A model generated the notes under the pieces. The model was not told where the DNA came from. It made no database searches and worked only from the letters and a program-made list of their open reading frames with translations. From NCBI GenBank assembly GCA_963848355.1, contig CAWKDG010000012.1:1116001-1180000 (forward strand): DNA of 64,000 bases. Direction: 5' to 3'. Shown piece after piece: positions 34,812-44,120 of the stretch. This stretch comes from CAWKDG01 sp963848355. Lineage in GTDB: Bacteria > Actinomycetota > Acidimicrobiia > Acidimicrobiales > UBA8190. Made by a program: the position numbers and the translations under genes. Numbering within the stretch: position 1 is the stretch's first letter; each line of letters starts with the position of its first letter.

Positions 34812-35708
34812 ATGGGCGACCTCGAGACGTTCCTCGGGCTCCGGGCCTCGCTCTTCGGCGTGGCTTACCGCATGCTCGGGAGTGCCACCGAGGCCGAGGA
34901 CGTCGTGCAGGAGGCGTATCTCCGTTGGTCGGGGCGCGCCGGCGGTGACGTGGCCGCCCCCTCGGCCTACCTGACGACGATCGTGACCCGGCTGTGCATC
35001 GACCAGCTGCGCTCGGCGCGGGTGAACCGGGAGACGTACAAGGGACCGTGGCTGCCGGAGCCGGTGGAGGCGCACTCCCCGGAACCGGGCGAGAGCGCCG
35101 AACTGGCCGACTCGCTCTCGCTCGCCTTCCTCGTGCTGCTCGAAGAGCTCCAACCGGTGGAACGAGCCGCCTTCCTCCTCCACGACGTCTTCGACTACCC
35201 GTACGACGAGATCGCCGGCATCGTCGACAGGAGCGAGGCGGCGTGCCGGCAGATGGTGTCACGGGCCCGACGGCGCGTCGACGAACCCCGGCGGCGCTTC
35301 GACGCCGACCGCGCCCACGGACGTGAGCTGACCCGTCGGTTCCTGGCCGCCTGCGGGACCGGCGACCTGGACGGGCTCTTGGCGCTGCTCTCCGATGACG
35401 TGATCGTGTGGACCGACGGAGGCGGCCAGGTGCGCGCCGCGCTCCGACCGGTCACCGGTCCCCACCGCGCCGCCCGTTTCCTGCTGTCGGTGGCGAAGAA
35501 GGTCCCCTCCGGGGTCGCGTCTCGGGAGGTCGACCTGAACGGGCAGCCGGGGCTGGTCTTCGAGGAGGAAGGCCGGGTGACGCTCGCCCTCACCCTCGAC
35601 GTCGTGGAGGACCGGGTGGTCGGCGTCCGGGTGGTCACGAACCCGGACAAGTTGGTCGCCCTCCAGCCGGCCCGGCGGGCCCGGCTGGCGGACCTCTTCC
35701 CCCGTTGA
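34812..35708 (+). CDS. sigJ: ECF41-type RNA polymerase sigma factor (SigJ-like)
   Basis: 298 residues. Sigma2 covers about 5-70 (RASLFGVAYRMLGSATEAEDVVQEAYLRW) and sigma4 about 100-160 (LLEELQPVERAAFLLHDVFDYPYDEIAGIVDRSEAACRQMVSRARRR). A SnoaL-like C-terminal extension (170-290) follows. Group-defining motifs are present: WLPEP (80-84) and NPDKL (277-281). The usual DGGGK is DGGGQ here (202-206), a changed residue in the motif that controls activity. It overlaps no gene but follows the AhpD-like gene by 1 bp. It should activate the TGTCACA-N16-CGTC promoter at 34161. Confidence 0.88.
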   Translation: MGDLETFLGLRASLFGVAYRMLGSATEAEDVVQEAYLRWSGRAGGDVAAPSAYLTTIVTRLCIDQLRSARVNRETYKGPWLPEPVEAHSPEPGESAELADSLSLAFLVLLEELQPVERAAFLLHDVFDYPYDEIAGIVDRSEAACRQMVSRARRRVDEPRRRFDADRAHGRELTRRFLAACGTGDLDGLLALLSDDVIVWTDGGGQVRAALRPVTGPHRAARFLLSVAKKVPSGVASREVDLNGQPGLVFEEEGRVTLALTLDVVEDRVVGVRVVTNPDKLVALQPARRARLADLFPR

Positions 35709-35727
35709 CGGCGTCGACGGACGACGG

Positions 35728-36879
35728 TCAGCGGGACCGGGCCGATACCTCTGTCGAAGAGGGACCCGTGCCCTTGGCGTTCACGGCGGCCACTGTGTAG
35801 AAGAACCTCGTCCTGGCCCGGGCGTGTTTGTTGATGAACACACAGCTGCTCGCCGTGCACGGCACCGTCGTGTAGAGCGTCTCGGCCCCGGAGGACCGCG
35901 ACCGGAAGATCTTGTAACCCGTGATGACCGACCCGTTGTCGGCCGGTGCCTGCCAGCTCAGCACCACCCCCTTCTGCGTCGACGGGACGGCGGCCACGTC
36001 CCCCGGTGCCGCCGGCACCGATGCGCCGCTCCCCTCGAGAGCCTGTTGGGCCTGGGCCCATGTGAACACGACGTCGGTGGGGGCCGGGCCGCAGGCGCCC
36101 ACGATGATGGCGGCGAAGGAGGGACCGTACGTTCCCGAGGCGGTATCGCCGGCCCCCATGTACTGCTGCGCCTGTCCACACGAGGCGAACGTGCCGAGGA
36201 TGTTGTCCCGGTGTCCCCAGCATCCGGCCGGCGTCGACGGGGTACAGGATTCGTTGGGCGAGCCGGGCCCGTCGTCGTACATCCAGTAGTAGTCGGACCC
36301 CAGCGCGTTCGAGGTGCCGCCGGCCCAGATCGATCCCCACGAGGTGACGGTCGCTCCTCCGGTCAGAGCGGACGAGGAAAGGTCCGGGTCGGTGTTGCCG
36401 GCCGCCCCCGTCTGGGCCACACCGTCGAGCTGGGCGGTGAGACCGGCGAGAGGGGCGACACCGCGGTCCGTTCTCTCCAGATCGGTGATGGCGAAGAGCT
36501 GCTCGGGAACCGTCAGCGCGTCGAAGGCAGTGAGGTTGAGAGAGAGTGGCGACATGCTCTCCAGCGTCGAGCGGGCACTGTCGATCGCCTTCACGACGTC
36601 CGCGGTGCACGTCTCGGCGTCGTCCAGGGCGCTCGTCGCACAATCCCCGTCGTTCGTGAAGTTGGGCTTCGGGGACAGGCTCTGCGACGGATTTTGCGGC
36701 GGCACCATTCCCGCCGTCGCCAGCGCGGTGGCGCCGCTCGGACGTGCGCCGGATGCCAGGGGACCCGACAGGCTCGGTTGCACGGCCGCCGCGCTCACGG
36801 GGACCGTCCCTGTGACCAGGGTCGCCGCGAAGACACCGAGGCCGAGGCCGATCAGCGTCTTCCAGGTTCTCAGTGGCAT
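35728..36879 (-). CDS. Secreted CAP/SCP-like domain plus fibronectin type III protein
   Basis: 383 residues from the ATG at 36879. Signal peptide is about 30 residues (TWKTLIGLGLGVFAATLVTGTVPVSA). The CAP-like domain occupies roughly 110-270: FAITDLERTDRGVAPL, then the CAP2-like motif WGHRDNILG and GTYGPSFAAIIVGAC. An FN3 domain follows (about 290-380: PGDVAAVPSTQKGVVLSWQAPADNGSVITGYKIF). Ten cysteines suggest disulfides. Extracellular. It is divergent from the GH43-like gene across 330 bp and convergent with the sigma factor. Role unknown; CAP proteins are often cell-wall or host-interaction factors. Confidence 0.8.
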   Translation of the reverse strand: MPLRTWKTLIGLGLGVFAATLVTGTVPVSAAAVQPSLSGPLASGARPSGATALATAGMVPPQNPSQSLSPKPNFTNDGDCATSALDDAETCTADVVKAIDSARSTLESMSPLSLNLTAFDALTVPEQLFAITDLERTDRGVAPLAGLTAQLDGVAQTGAAGNTDPDLSSSALTGGATVTSWGSIWAGGTSNALGSDYYWMYDDGPGSPNESCTPSTPAGCWGHRDNILGTFASCGQAQQYMGAGDTASGTYGPSFAAIIVGACGPAPTDVVFTWAQAQQALEGSGASVPAAPGDVAAVPSTQKGVVLSWQAPADNGSVITGYKIFRSRSSGAETLYTTVPCTASSCVFINKHARARTRFFYTVAAVNAKGTGPSSTEVSARSR

Positions 36880-37209
36880 CGGGCGCTTCTTTCCGGGAGG
36901 TTCACCGTTGGTCCCTCGACCGTCGACCACGAGGTGTATCGGGCACCCAACCGGACGATGAAATCAATTCCACGACAATCACAGGCGTCACGCTCTGTGA
37001 GCCGACGATTCCACCGGTCATGCCTGACAACGACTCCGCCCCCCCCCAAGAATCTCTCCCTTGATTCTCCCACAGAGACGTTGCTATTCAAACGGTCGCC
37101 CGCAAATGCACCGAACCGTCGGATCATGAAGAAAGCGCTGACCTAGGGTGGTGAGTGCCGCCCGGATCGAGCCCACGCCGCTCTTCGTGCATCCCCACAA
37201 GGAGTGCAT
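36880..37209. other. Intergenic region between two divergent secreted-protein genes
   Basis: 330 bp, noticeably richer in A/T than the flanking genes, with a run of nine C. An AGAATC-N8-GATTCT dyad lies at 37049-37068. The two genes probably share this regulatory region. No coding sequence seen. Confidence 0.5.
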
Positions 37210-39045
37210 GTGTCGACAGATCGACCTCATCGTGAGCACCGTCGAGAACACCGATGGACGCAGTGGCCGTTCATGGCAGGGGCGCTGACGTTGGTCCTCG
37301 CCGTGGCGGGACTCGGGGAGATCGCCACGGCACAACCGTCGGCGGCGGTCACCGTCCACCCGAGCACCGGCCCCGCCTTCGCCGGAGACGCCGGCGACCC
37401 TGATGTCGTCTACTCGGGCGGGACGTACTTCGCCTTCACCACCGGCACCCCGCTGGGCAACCACATCCAGGCACTCGTGAGCACGAGTCCGTCCGGCGGG
37501 TACCACAGCTACACGGGAAACGGTGACGGGTCCACGGCAATGGACGACCCACCGGGATGGGAGACGACCAACACCCAGACATCGCCGGGGGTGTTCGACT
37601 GGGGTGGCCACTGGTTGATGTACTACGACGCGGCCCAGTCCCCCGACCCGAGCGACAGTGGACACGACTGCATCTCGGTGGCCGTGGGTGGTGCCGTTCT
37701 CTCGTCCTCGAACCCCCAGTTCACCGACACCTCGAGCGGCGGGCTCATCTGTCAACCGACCGGGTCCATCGACCCGAGCCCCTTCGTGGACCCGGCATCG
37801 GGAAAGGCCTACCTGATCTGGAAGCAGAACGACGGAGGGTCGGCCGCCCGGGCGACGATCTGGTCACAACAGCTGAGCGCCGACGGGCTCAGCCTTGTCG
37901 GTGCACCGAGCGAGCTCATGTACAACGACACGGCCGCCTACCCGTGGGAGAAGACGGTCGAGGATCCGTCCATGGTCGACGCCGACGGGTCCTACACCTT
38001 GCTCTTCTCGGCCGGCGTCTACACGAGCACCAGCTACTCGGAGGGCATCACCACCTGCAGCGGACCGCTCGGGCCGTGCGGGCCGGACACGCAGGTCCTC
38101 ACTACTTACGGCTCCGTCCTCGGCCCGGGCGGCGGCTCGCTCTTCGCCGACGCCACCGGGGCCTTCTGGATGGACTACGCGGCGTGGCAGGGCGGCAGTG
38201 GCGGGTGCACCAGCTACGGCTGTGGCGCCACCCGCCAGCTCTTCGTCACACCGATCCAACTCTCGCTGCAGGTGCCGTGCAATCCGCCCGCCTCCAAGAG
38301 CGGGTACCGATTCGTGGCCGCCGACGGCGGCATCTTCGACTACGGCACGTTGCCGTTCTGCGGTTCCATGGGCGGCCAGTTCCTCAGCCGACCCATCGTG
38401 GGTATCGCCTCCACCCCTGACGGCGGTGGCTACTGGGAGGTCGCGTCCGACGGCGGGATCTTCGCCTTCGGTGACGCCGCCTTCTACGGCTCGATGGGGG
38501 GCAAGCCTCTGGTGAAGCCGGTGGTCGGCTTCGCCTCCACGCCCAACGGCCGGGGGTACTGGGAGGTGGCGTCGGACGGGGGCGTGTTCTCCTTCGGTGA
38601 CGCCGCCTTCCACGGCTCGATGGGAGGCAGGCCTCTGGTGAAGCCGGTCGTCGGTATCGCCTCCACCCCTGACGGCGGTGGCTACTGGGAGGTGGCGTCC
38701 GACGGCGGGATCTTCGCCTTCGGTGACGCCGCCTTCTACGGCTCGATGGGAGGCAAGCCGCTCAGCCGGCCGGTCGTGGCCATCGCCGCCACACCCAGCG
38801 GTCACGGGTACTGGGAAGTGGCGTCCGACGGCGGGATCTTCGCCTTCGGTGACGCGCCGTTCGACGGTTCGATGGGGGGCAAACCGCTCTCGAGACCGGT
38901 GGTGGCCATCGCCGCCACACCCAGCGGTCACGGGTACTGGGAGGTGGCGTCCGACGGTGGGATCTTCGCATTCGGTGACGCGCCGTTCGACGGTTCGATG
39001 GGAGACCAGCCTCTGGTGAAGCCGGTCGTGGGCATGTCCGCCTGA
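37210..39045 (+). CDS. Secreted GH43-like protein with six C-terminal 42-residue repeats
   Basis: 611 residues from the GTG at 37210, 5 nt after AAGGAG; the nearby GTG at 37204 overlaps that site. Signal peptide follows (MAGALTLVLAVAGLGEIATAQPSAA). The catalytic domain (about 55-340) resembles glycoside hydrolase 43: DAGDPDVVYSGGTYFAF (nucleophile-side Asp), SIDPSPFVDPASGKAYLIWK and KTVEDPSMVDADGSYTLLF (acid Glu). The C-terminal third is six repeats of 42 residues (GYWEVASDGGIFAFGDAxFYGSMGG), likely a beta-propeller-like or wall-binding array. Probably degrades or binds a polysaccharide outside the cell. Confidence 0.8.
   Translation: MSTDRPHREHRREHRWTQWPFMAGALTLVLAVAGLGEIATAQPSAAVTVHPSTGPAFAGDAGDPDVVYSGGTYFAFTTGTPLGNHIQALVSTSPSGGYHSYTGNGDGSTAMDDPPGWETTNTQTSPGVFDWGGHWLMYYDAAQSPDPSDSGHDCISVAVGGAVLSSSNPQFTDTSSGGLICQPTGSIDPSPFVDPASGKAYLIWKQNDGGSAARATIWSQQLSADGLSLVGAPSELMYNDTAAYPWEKTVEDPSMVDADGSYTLLFSAGVYTSTSYSEGITTCSGPLGPCGPDTQVLTTYGSVLGPGGGSLFADATGAFWMDYAAWQGGSGGCTSYGCGATRQLFVTPIQLSLQVPCNPPASKSGYRFVAADGGIFDYGTLPFCGSMGGQFLSRPIVGIASTPDGGGYWEVASDGGIFAFGDAAFYGSMGGKPLVKPVVGFASTPNGRGYWEVASDGGVFSFGDAAFHGSMGGRPLVKPVVGIASTPDGGGYWEVASDGGIFAFGDAAFYGSMGGKPLSRPVVAIAATPSGHGYWEVASDGGIFAFGDAPFDGSMGGKPLSRPVVAIAATPSGHGYWEVASDGGIFAFGDAPFDGSMGDQPLVKPVVGMSA
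38302..39042 (+). repeat. Six 126-bp tandem coding repeats
   Basis: Repeat units start at 38302, 38428, 38554, 38680, 38806 and 38932 (last one partial). The middle units are very similar at DNA level, suggesting recent duplication or gene conversion. They encode the C-terminal repeat array of the GH43-like protein. Confidence 0.85.
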
Positions 39046-39091
39046 GGTACCGGGCACCGGGTCGACGACCACTCGACCTATCGTCACTCGT

Positions 39092-40066
39092 GTGAACCGG
39101 CGCAAGATCCTCGTCACCGGTTGCGCCGGGCATCTCGGTGAAGCACTCGTCCGCGTTCTCGGCGCCGCCGGCGCCGATGTCGTCGGACTCGACGTGCTCG
39201 ACTCCCCCTTCACCACCGTCGTCGGATCGATCACCGATCGCCACTTCGTCCGACGCTGCCTGGCCGACGTGACCGGCGTCATCCACGCGGCCACTCTGCA
39301 CAAGCCGCATATCGATTCCCACGACCGGCAGTCCTTCGTCGACACCAACGTCACCGGGACTCTCGTCCTGCTCGAGGAGGCCGCCGCCGCCGGCGGCGTC
39401 GCGGGCTTCGTGTTCACGAGCACCACGAGCACCTTCGGCCGGGCCCTCTCCCCGCCGCCGGGCGCGCCGGCAGCCTGGATCACCGAGGACGTCACCCCCG
39501 TCCCGCGCAATGTCTACGGTGCCACCAAGACGGCGGCGGAGGACCTCTGCGAACTCGTCCACCGCGACCACGGTCTCCCCGTGGTCGTTCTACGCGTGGC
39601 GCGCTTCTTCCCCGAGTCCGACGACGACGGCGAGGTCGGCGACCGGTTTTCCGACGCCAACGTCAAGGCCAACGAGTACCTCAATCGCCGCGTCGACATC
39701 GAGGACGTCGTGCACGCCCACCAGCTGGCCCTGGACCGGGCACCGGCCATCGGCTTCGCCCGGTACGTCGTCTCCGCCACCACGCCGTTCAGCGCCCAAG
39801 ACGTGACGGGACTGGCGGCGGACGCCCCCGCCGTCGTCAGCCGCCTCTTTCCCGATCAGCAGGCGGAGTACGCCCGTCGGGGTTGGACGATGTTCCCCCG
39901 GATCGACCGCGTCTACGTCAACACCCGGGCCCGCACCGAGCTCGGCTGGACGCCCCGTCACGACTTCCGGTCCGTCCTCGACCGGTTGAAGGCCGACGAG
40001 GATCCGCGCAGCGACCTGGCTCGGGCTGTCGGATCGAAGGGGTACCACGCGGCGGCACATGGCTGA
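39092..40066 (+). CDS. NAD-dependent epimerase/dehydratase
   Basis: 324 residues from a GTG at 39092. The Rossmann motif is VTGCAGHLGEALVRVL (GxxGxxG), with the Thr/Ser of FTSTTSTFG and YxxxK in VYGATKTAAEDL. This is an extended SDR. The substrate is probably a nucleotide sugar or a related alcohol. It overlaps the next gene, a methyltransferase, by 8 bp and follows the GH43-like gene by 46 bp, so all three may be involved in surface sugar metabolism. Confidence 0.82.
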   Translation: MNRRKILVTGCAGHLGEALVRVLGAAGADVVGLDVLDSPFTTVVGSITDRHFVRRCLADVTGVIHAATLHKPHIDSHDRQSFVDTNVTGTLVLLEEAAAAGGVAGFVFTSTTSTFGRALSPPPGAPAAWITEDVTPVPRNVYGATKTAAEDLCELVHRDHGLPVVVLRVARFFPESDDDGEVGDRFSDANVKANEYLNRRVDIEDVVHAHQLALDRAPAIGFARYVVSATTPFSAQDVTGLAADAPAVVSRLFPDQQAEYARRGWTMFPRIDRVYVNTRARTELGWTPRHDFRSVLDRLKADEDPRSDLARAVGSKGYHAAAHG

Positions 40067-40790
40067 CCGGTACGACGTCTTCGGCCACGCCCTGCGGGAT
40101 TGGGCCCGGGGAGGCACCGACCCGGAGATGTTCGAGCGCGACGACGGGTTCACTGAGGTCGGAGCCGGGCACGAGCTGTACGTGGCCGGGTTCTCGGCGT
40201 GGCCCTCACCCGAACGCCAAGCCATGCGGTTCGCCCGCGGGCGTGTGGTCGACGTGGGCTGCGCCGCCGGCCGTGTCCCTCTCCACCTGCAGGAGCGCGG
40301 CTACGACGTCGTCGGCGTCGACACCTCTCCGCTGGCCGTCTCCACAGCGCGGGCCCGCGGTGTGACCGAGGCCTGGTGCATGTCCGCCGCCCACCTCACG
40401 TCGAGGATCGGCGACTTCGACACCATCGTGCTCTTCGGGAACAACTTCGGCATCTTCGGCACCCCCGACCGCCTGCGTCGGGCGCTCACGTCCTGGGCCG
40501 CCCGGACACCACCGGGAGCGAGGATCCTGGCCGAGAGCACCAATCCCTACTGTGGCGGCGCGCCGGCTCTCACCCGGGGCTACTACTTCCGCAACCGCGA
40601 CCGGGGCCGGCTGCCCGGGCACGTCCGCCTGCGGATCCGTTACGGCGACGGCGTCACCCCGTGGTTCTCCTGGCTCTTCGTGTCCCGCCGGGAGATGAGG
40701 ACGCTGCTGCAGGGGACGGGCTGGCACCAGGGCCGGGTCCTCGGAGGATCGCCGGGCGATCCCTATGTGGCCGTTCTCGAGAAGCGGTGA
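40059..40790 (+). CDS. SAM-dependent methyltransferase (class I)
   Basis: 243 residues. Motif I VVDVGCAAGRVPLHL near 67 and motif post-I VVGVDTSPLAV identify a class I methyltransferase; the DTIVLFGNNFGIF strand is motif II. The N-terminal segment (about 1-60) is distinct. It overlaps the epimerase gene by 8 bp and is probably translated from the same message. A sugar or small-molecule substrate is inferred from that context. Confidence 0.8.
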   Translation: MADRYDVFGHALRDWARGGTDPEMFERDDGFTEVGAGHELYVAGFSAWPSPERQAMRFARGRVVDVGCAAGRVPLHLQERGYDVVGVDTSPLAVSTARARGVTEAWCMSAAHLTSRIGDFDTIVLFGNNFGIFGTPDRLRRALTSWAARTPPGARILAESTNPYCGGAPALTRGYYFRNRDRGRLPGHVRLRIRYGDGVTPWFSWLFVSRREMRTLLQGTGWHQGRVLGGSPGDPYVAVLEKR

Positions 40791-40793
40791 CGG

Positions 40794-43700
40794 TCACTGC
40801 GCCGTGAGCGGCGTGTACACGACGTTCCCGTAGCGGTGCAGGCTCCTCGTCACCACCTGCTCGCGCAGCCAGCGGACGAGCTCGACGCGTCCGTGCGAGC
40901 ACATCGGCTCGTCGTAGACGGCCATGGCGTGGTCGGCGGCGGCGGCCAGGACCTCGGGCTCGGCCGGACCGATCAGCCGCAACCGGGCACCGGCGGCGGC
41001 GGCCAGTGAAGCGGAGAACGCCTCCGCGCTCTCGACGGTGTGCGGCGTCTCCGGCTGTCGGCGCCACGGCCCGAGCGGGCGCTCGCTGGACACGCGCACC
41101 GGGGTGCCGGTCACCTCGGCCGCGGCCAGGGCCTTCGCCACCTCGTCGACGGACACGTCTGCCCTCACGCGCACGATCACACCCGGGTTGAACGACAGGT
41201 AGCGCAACTGGTTGGACTCGCCCGACAGCCCGGCCAGTTCCGTCACCCGCCCGAAATGGGAGTCCCACCAGCGTCGATAGTCGGCGGCGGCGGCATCGAC
41301 ACCGGTCTCATGGGCGTCGGACCAGCGCCGCAGGGCCAGGAGGTAATTGGGCCCGCCCGTCTTGGCCGTCGGACCGACACTCGAACGCTTCCACCCGCCG
41401 AAGGGCTGACGACCCACGATGGCTCCGGTGGTGGGGCGGTTGACGTAGAGGTTGCCCGCCTCGACGGCGTCCACCCAGCGGCGGTGCTCGGCCGGGTCGA
41501 GCGAATGGAGCCCCGCCGTCAGCCCGTAGGCGACGGCGTTCTGCCACGCCACGGACTGGGCCAGACCGTCGGCCCGCATGACGCCGAGGACGGGGCCGAA
41601 CCACTCCGTGGTGTGCGCCCACGAGCCGGGCCGGACACCCAGACGGACTCCGGGGGACCACAGCCGGCGGTCAGGATCCAGGCACTGCGGCTCCACCAAC
41701 CACGACTCACCGGGATCGAGGACGGTGAGCGCCCGCTCGAGCGATGTCGTGAAGGGACCCACGATCGGACCCACGTCGGACGCCGGGTCGTCGCCCGGAC
41801 CCACCCGCAGGGCGCGCACGGCGTCGGCCAGCTGGCGCAGGAACGGGCTGCGGTCGTAGACGGAGGCGTCGACGACGGCCAGGCTGGCGGCCGAGCACTT
41901 CTGACCGGCGTGACCGAAGGCCGACCGGACGAGATCGGCGACAGCCTGGTCCACGTCGGCCGCGCCGGAGATGACCATGGCGTTCTTCCCGCTCGTCTCG
42001 GCCAGCAGCCGGCAGCCCGGCGTCCATCCGGCGAACATCCGGGCCGTGTCCCACGATCCGGTGAGGATCACGGCGCCCACTCCCGGGTGGGTGATCAGGT
42101 GCCGGCCCTCGGGACCGTCAGGTGCCGCCACCAATGCGACCCGGCCGTCGTCCAGGCCGGCACCGTGCAGCTGCTCGACGAGGAGGGCGGCGGTGGCCGT
42201 CGCCTCGGGACTCGGCTTGAGGATCACCGTGTTGCCGGCGGCGGCCGCGGCCAGGACGCCGCCGGCAGGAATGGCGTACGGGAAGTTCCAGGGCGGCGAC
42301 ACCACCACGACCCCGCACGGCACGCTGCGCACGTCGTTCTCGAGCGAAGCCAGCAGGTCCGTCCCCGCCGCGTACCAGCGGGCATAGTCGACGGCTTCGG
42401 AGACCTCGGGATCGGCCTCGGCGAAGGTCTTGCCCGCTTCGGCCGTCATCACGGCCACGGCGTCGGCGCGCCCGGCCGCCAGGGTGTGGGCCGCCTCCTC
42501 GAGGAGACGCCGACGTTCGCCGGCGGCGGTGGCGGCCCATGGCCCGGCGGCGTCACCGGCGCGGGCCACGGCCCGGTCGATCTCCGTCACGCCCGCTACC
42601 GACGGTGGCGTCGGTGACGACCTCCCCAGCGCGGCCACGGCCCAACGTCGATTGGCGGGCACGGTCAGATCGGTATCGGGCTCGTTCGTGAACCGGCCGT
42701 GGCGCGGCGGCGTCGCCAGTGGCCGCGTACGGTCAAGGTTCGTACGGTCCTGGGTCTGGAACGGCTCCGTCGTCACCGCGCGCCGGGCGCGCACCGACCG
42801 GGCGAAGCGATCCGCCTGCTCGTCCCAGTCGACACTCCCGGGCACCATGTCCAGCACATGCTGGAGGAAGCCCTCCGGGGTGGTGTTCTCGTCGAGGCGG
42901 CGCGCCAGGTAGGCCAGCGCGTTGCGGAAGTCCCGACGGGTCGTGGCCGGAACGTAGAAGAGCAGACGGCCCGACCGTTCGGCCACGGCGGCGGCCTGGT
43001 TGTCGGCCATCCCGGCCAGCATCTCGATGTCGACGGGAGCGCCCGCCTCCTCGGACAGGACGAGAGCGAGAGCCACGTCGAAGAGGTTGTGGGACGCCAC
43101 CCCGACGAGCACCGCCCCGCCGGCCGCCGCCACCACCAGGCGTTCGAGGAGCCGCACGTACGACGCGTCGGTGTCGGCCTTGGTCGGATAGGGGGCGGCG
43201 GGCCAGCCGTGGAGCTCGGCCTCGACGTTCTCCATGGCCAGGTTGGCCCCTTTGACGAGCCGGATCCGGATCGGGGCCCGGCCGCTCTCCTGGCGTCGGA
43301 GGGCGAAGTCGAGGAGCCGGTCGAGGGCGGCGTGCGAGTCCGGCAGATAGGCCTGCAGAGCGATGCCGGCGGTGAGCGATCCGAACTCGTCGCCGTCCAG
43401 GGCCCGGATGAAGGACTCCACCGTGAGGTCGAGATCCCGGTGCTCCTCCATGTCCAGGTTGACGAGCTTGGCCTGACCGGCGGCGCTCGCACTGCGGTAG
43501 AGGTGGCACAGGGGGACGGTGATCCGAGCCACCGATCCCTCGAAGTCGATGAGCGTCAGCCCGGCAGCCACCGACGACACCTTGACCGAGACGCAGTCGA
43601 CGTCGTCGCGTCGCAACAACTCGTCCACCGCCGCCGTCCGTCTCTCGGCCTCCTGCCAGCCCAGGATGGCCTCACCCAGGAGGTTGAGATTCGGTCGGCG

Positions 43701-44120
43701 GCCCGCCGTCCACAGCCGCGCCAGCCGACGCCCGAGCGGTGCCGGTTCGGCCGGGTAGACGAGCGCGCCCGTCTCCCGACGCAGGCGCGCCGCCACCAGA
43801 CCCACGACGGGGCGCGGTGCCGGGCGCGCCGCCAGAGCGGCCAGGCGCAGAAGGACGCGGTCGACGGTGGAGACCCCGCCGAGGTCACCGGCGGTGACCC
43901 CGGCCAGTTGCCCGGCGGCCGTGCGGGCGTCGGTGGGACGCAGCACCCGGTCGGCCAGGGAGAAGATCAGGCGGGTTCCCGACTCGCTGGCCAGGAGCCG
44001 GCGCAGCCGCAGCTGGCGCCGCCGCTCGCCACGGGAGGTTCCGGCCCGGGCGGCGACGAGGAGCTCGGCGGCCAGGGCCACCGACCGGTCGATGAGCTCG
44101 TCCTCGGGGACCGGTGACAT
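40794..44120 (-). CDS. putA: Bifunctional proline dehydrogenase / L-glutamate gamma-semialdehyde dehydrogenase
   Basis: 1108 residues. The PRODH barrel (about 150-450) includes VSVKVSSVAAGL, RLVKGANLAMENVEAELHGWPAAPYPTKADTDASY and the FAD-side strands around GVASHNLFDVALAL. The aldehyde dehydrogenase domain (about 500-960) has the catalytic Glu708 (AETSGKN) and Cys742 (GQKCSA). A C-terminal extension of about 130 residues follows. It converts proline to glutamate in two steps. No DNA-binding N-terminal domain is present, so it is the non-repressor type. The start codon directly follows the stop of the Tat amidohydrolase gene (TAG-ATG). Confidence 0.93.
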   Translation of the reverse strand: MSPVPEDELIDRSVALAAELLVAARAGTSRGERRRQLRLRRLLASESGTRLIFSLADRVLRPTDARTAAGQLAGVTAGDLGGVSTVDRVLLRLAALAARPAPRPVVGLVAARLRRETGALVYPAEPAPLGRRLARLWTAGRRPNLNLLGEAILGWQEAERRTAAVDELLRRDDVDCVSVKVSSVAAGLTLIDFEGSVARITVPLCHLYRSASAAGQAKLVNLDMEEHRDLDLTVESFIRALDGDEFGSLTAGIALQAYLPDSHAALDRLLDFALRRQESGRAPIRIRLVKGANLAMENVEAELHGWPAAPYPTKADTDASYVRLLERLVVAAAGGAVLVGVASHNLFDVALALVLSEEAGAPVDIEMLAGMADNQAAAVAERSGRLLFYVPATTRRDFRNALAYLARRLDENTTPEGFLQHVLDMVPGSVDWDEQADRFARSVRARRAVTTEPFQTQDRTNLDRTRPLATPPRHGRFTNEPDTDLTVPANRRWAVAALGRSSPTPPSVAGVTEIDRAVARAGDAAGPWAATAAGERRRLLEEAAHTLAAGRADAVAVMTAEAGKTFAEADPEVSEAVDYARWYAAGTDLLASLENDVRSVPCGVVVVSPPWNFPYAIPAGGVLAAAAAGNTVILKPSPEATATAALLVEQLHGAGLDDGRVALVAAPDGPEGRHLITHPGVGAVILTGSWDTARMFAGWTPGCRLLAETSGKNAMVISGAADVDQAVADLVRSAFGHAGQKCSAASLAVVDASVYDRSPFLRQLADAVRALRVGPGDDPASDVGPIVGPFTTSLERALTVLDPGESWLVEPQCLDPDRRLWSPGVRLGVRPGSWAHTTEWFGPVLGVMRADGLAQSVAWQNAVAYGLTAGLHSLDPAEHRRWVDAVEAGNLYVNRPTTGAIVGRQPFGGWKRSSVGPTAKTGGPNYLLALRRWSDAHETGVDAAAADYRRWWDSHFGRVTELAGLSGESNQLRYLSFNPGVIVRVRADVSVDEVAKALAAAEVTGTPVRVSSERPLGPWRRQPETPHTVESAEAFSASLAAAAGARLRLIGPAEPEVLAAAADHAMAVYDEPMCSHGRVELVRWLREQVVTRSLHRYGNVVYTPLTAQ

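Noticed and set aside
38302..39042. Regular 126-bp repeats as a CRISPR array
   Set aside because: Repeats lie within an open frame and code for protein repeats; no spacers or cas genes.
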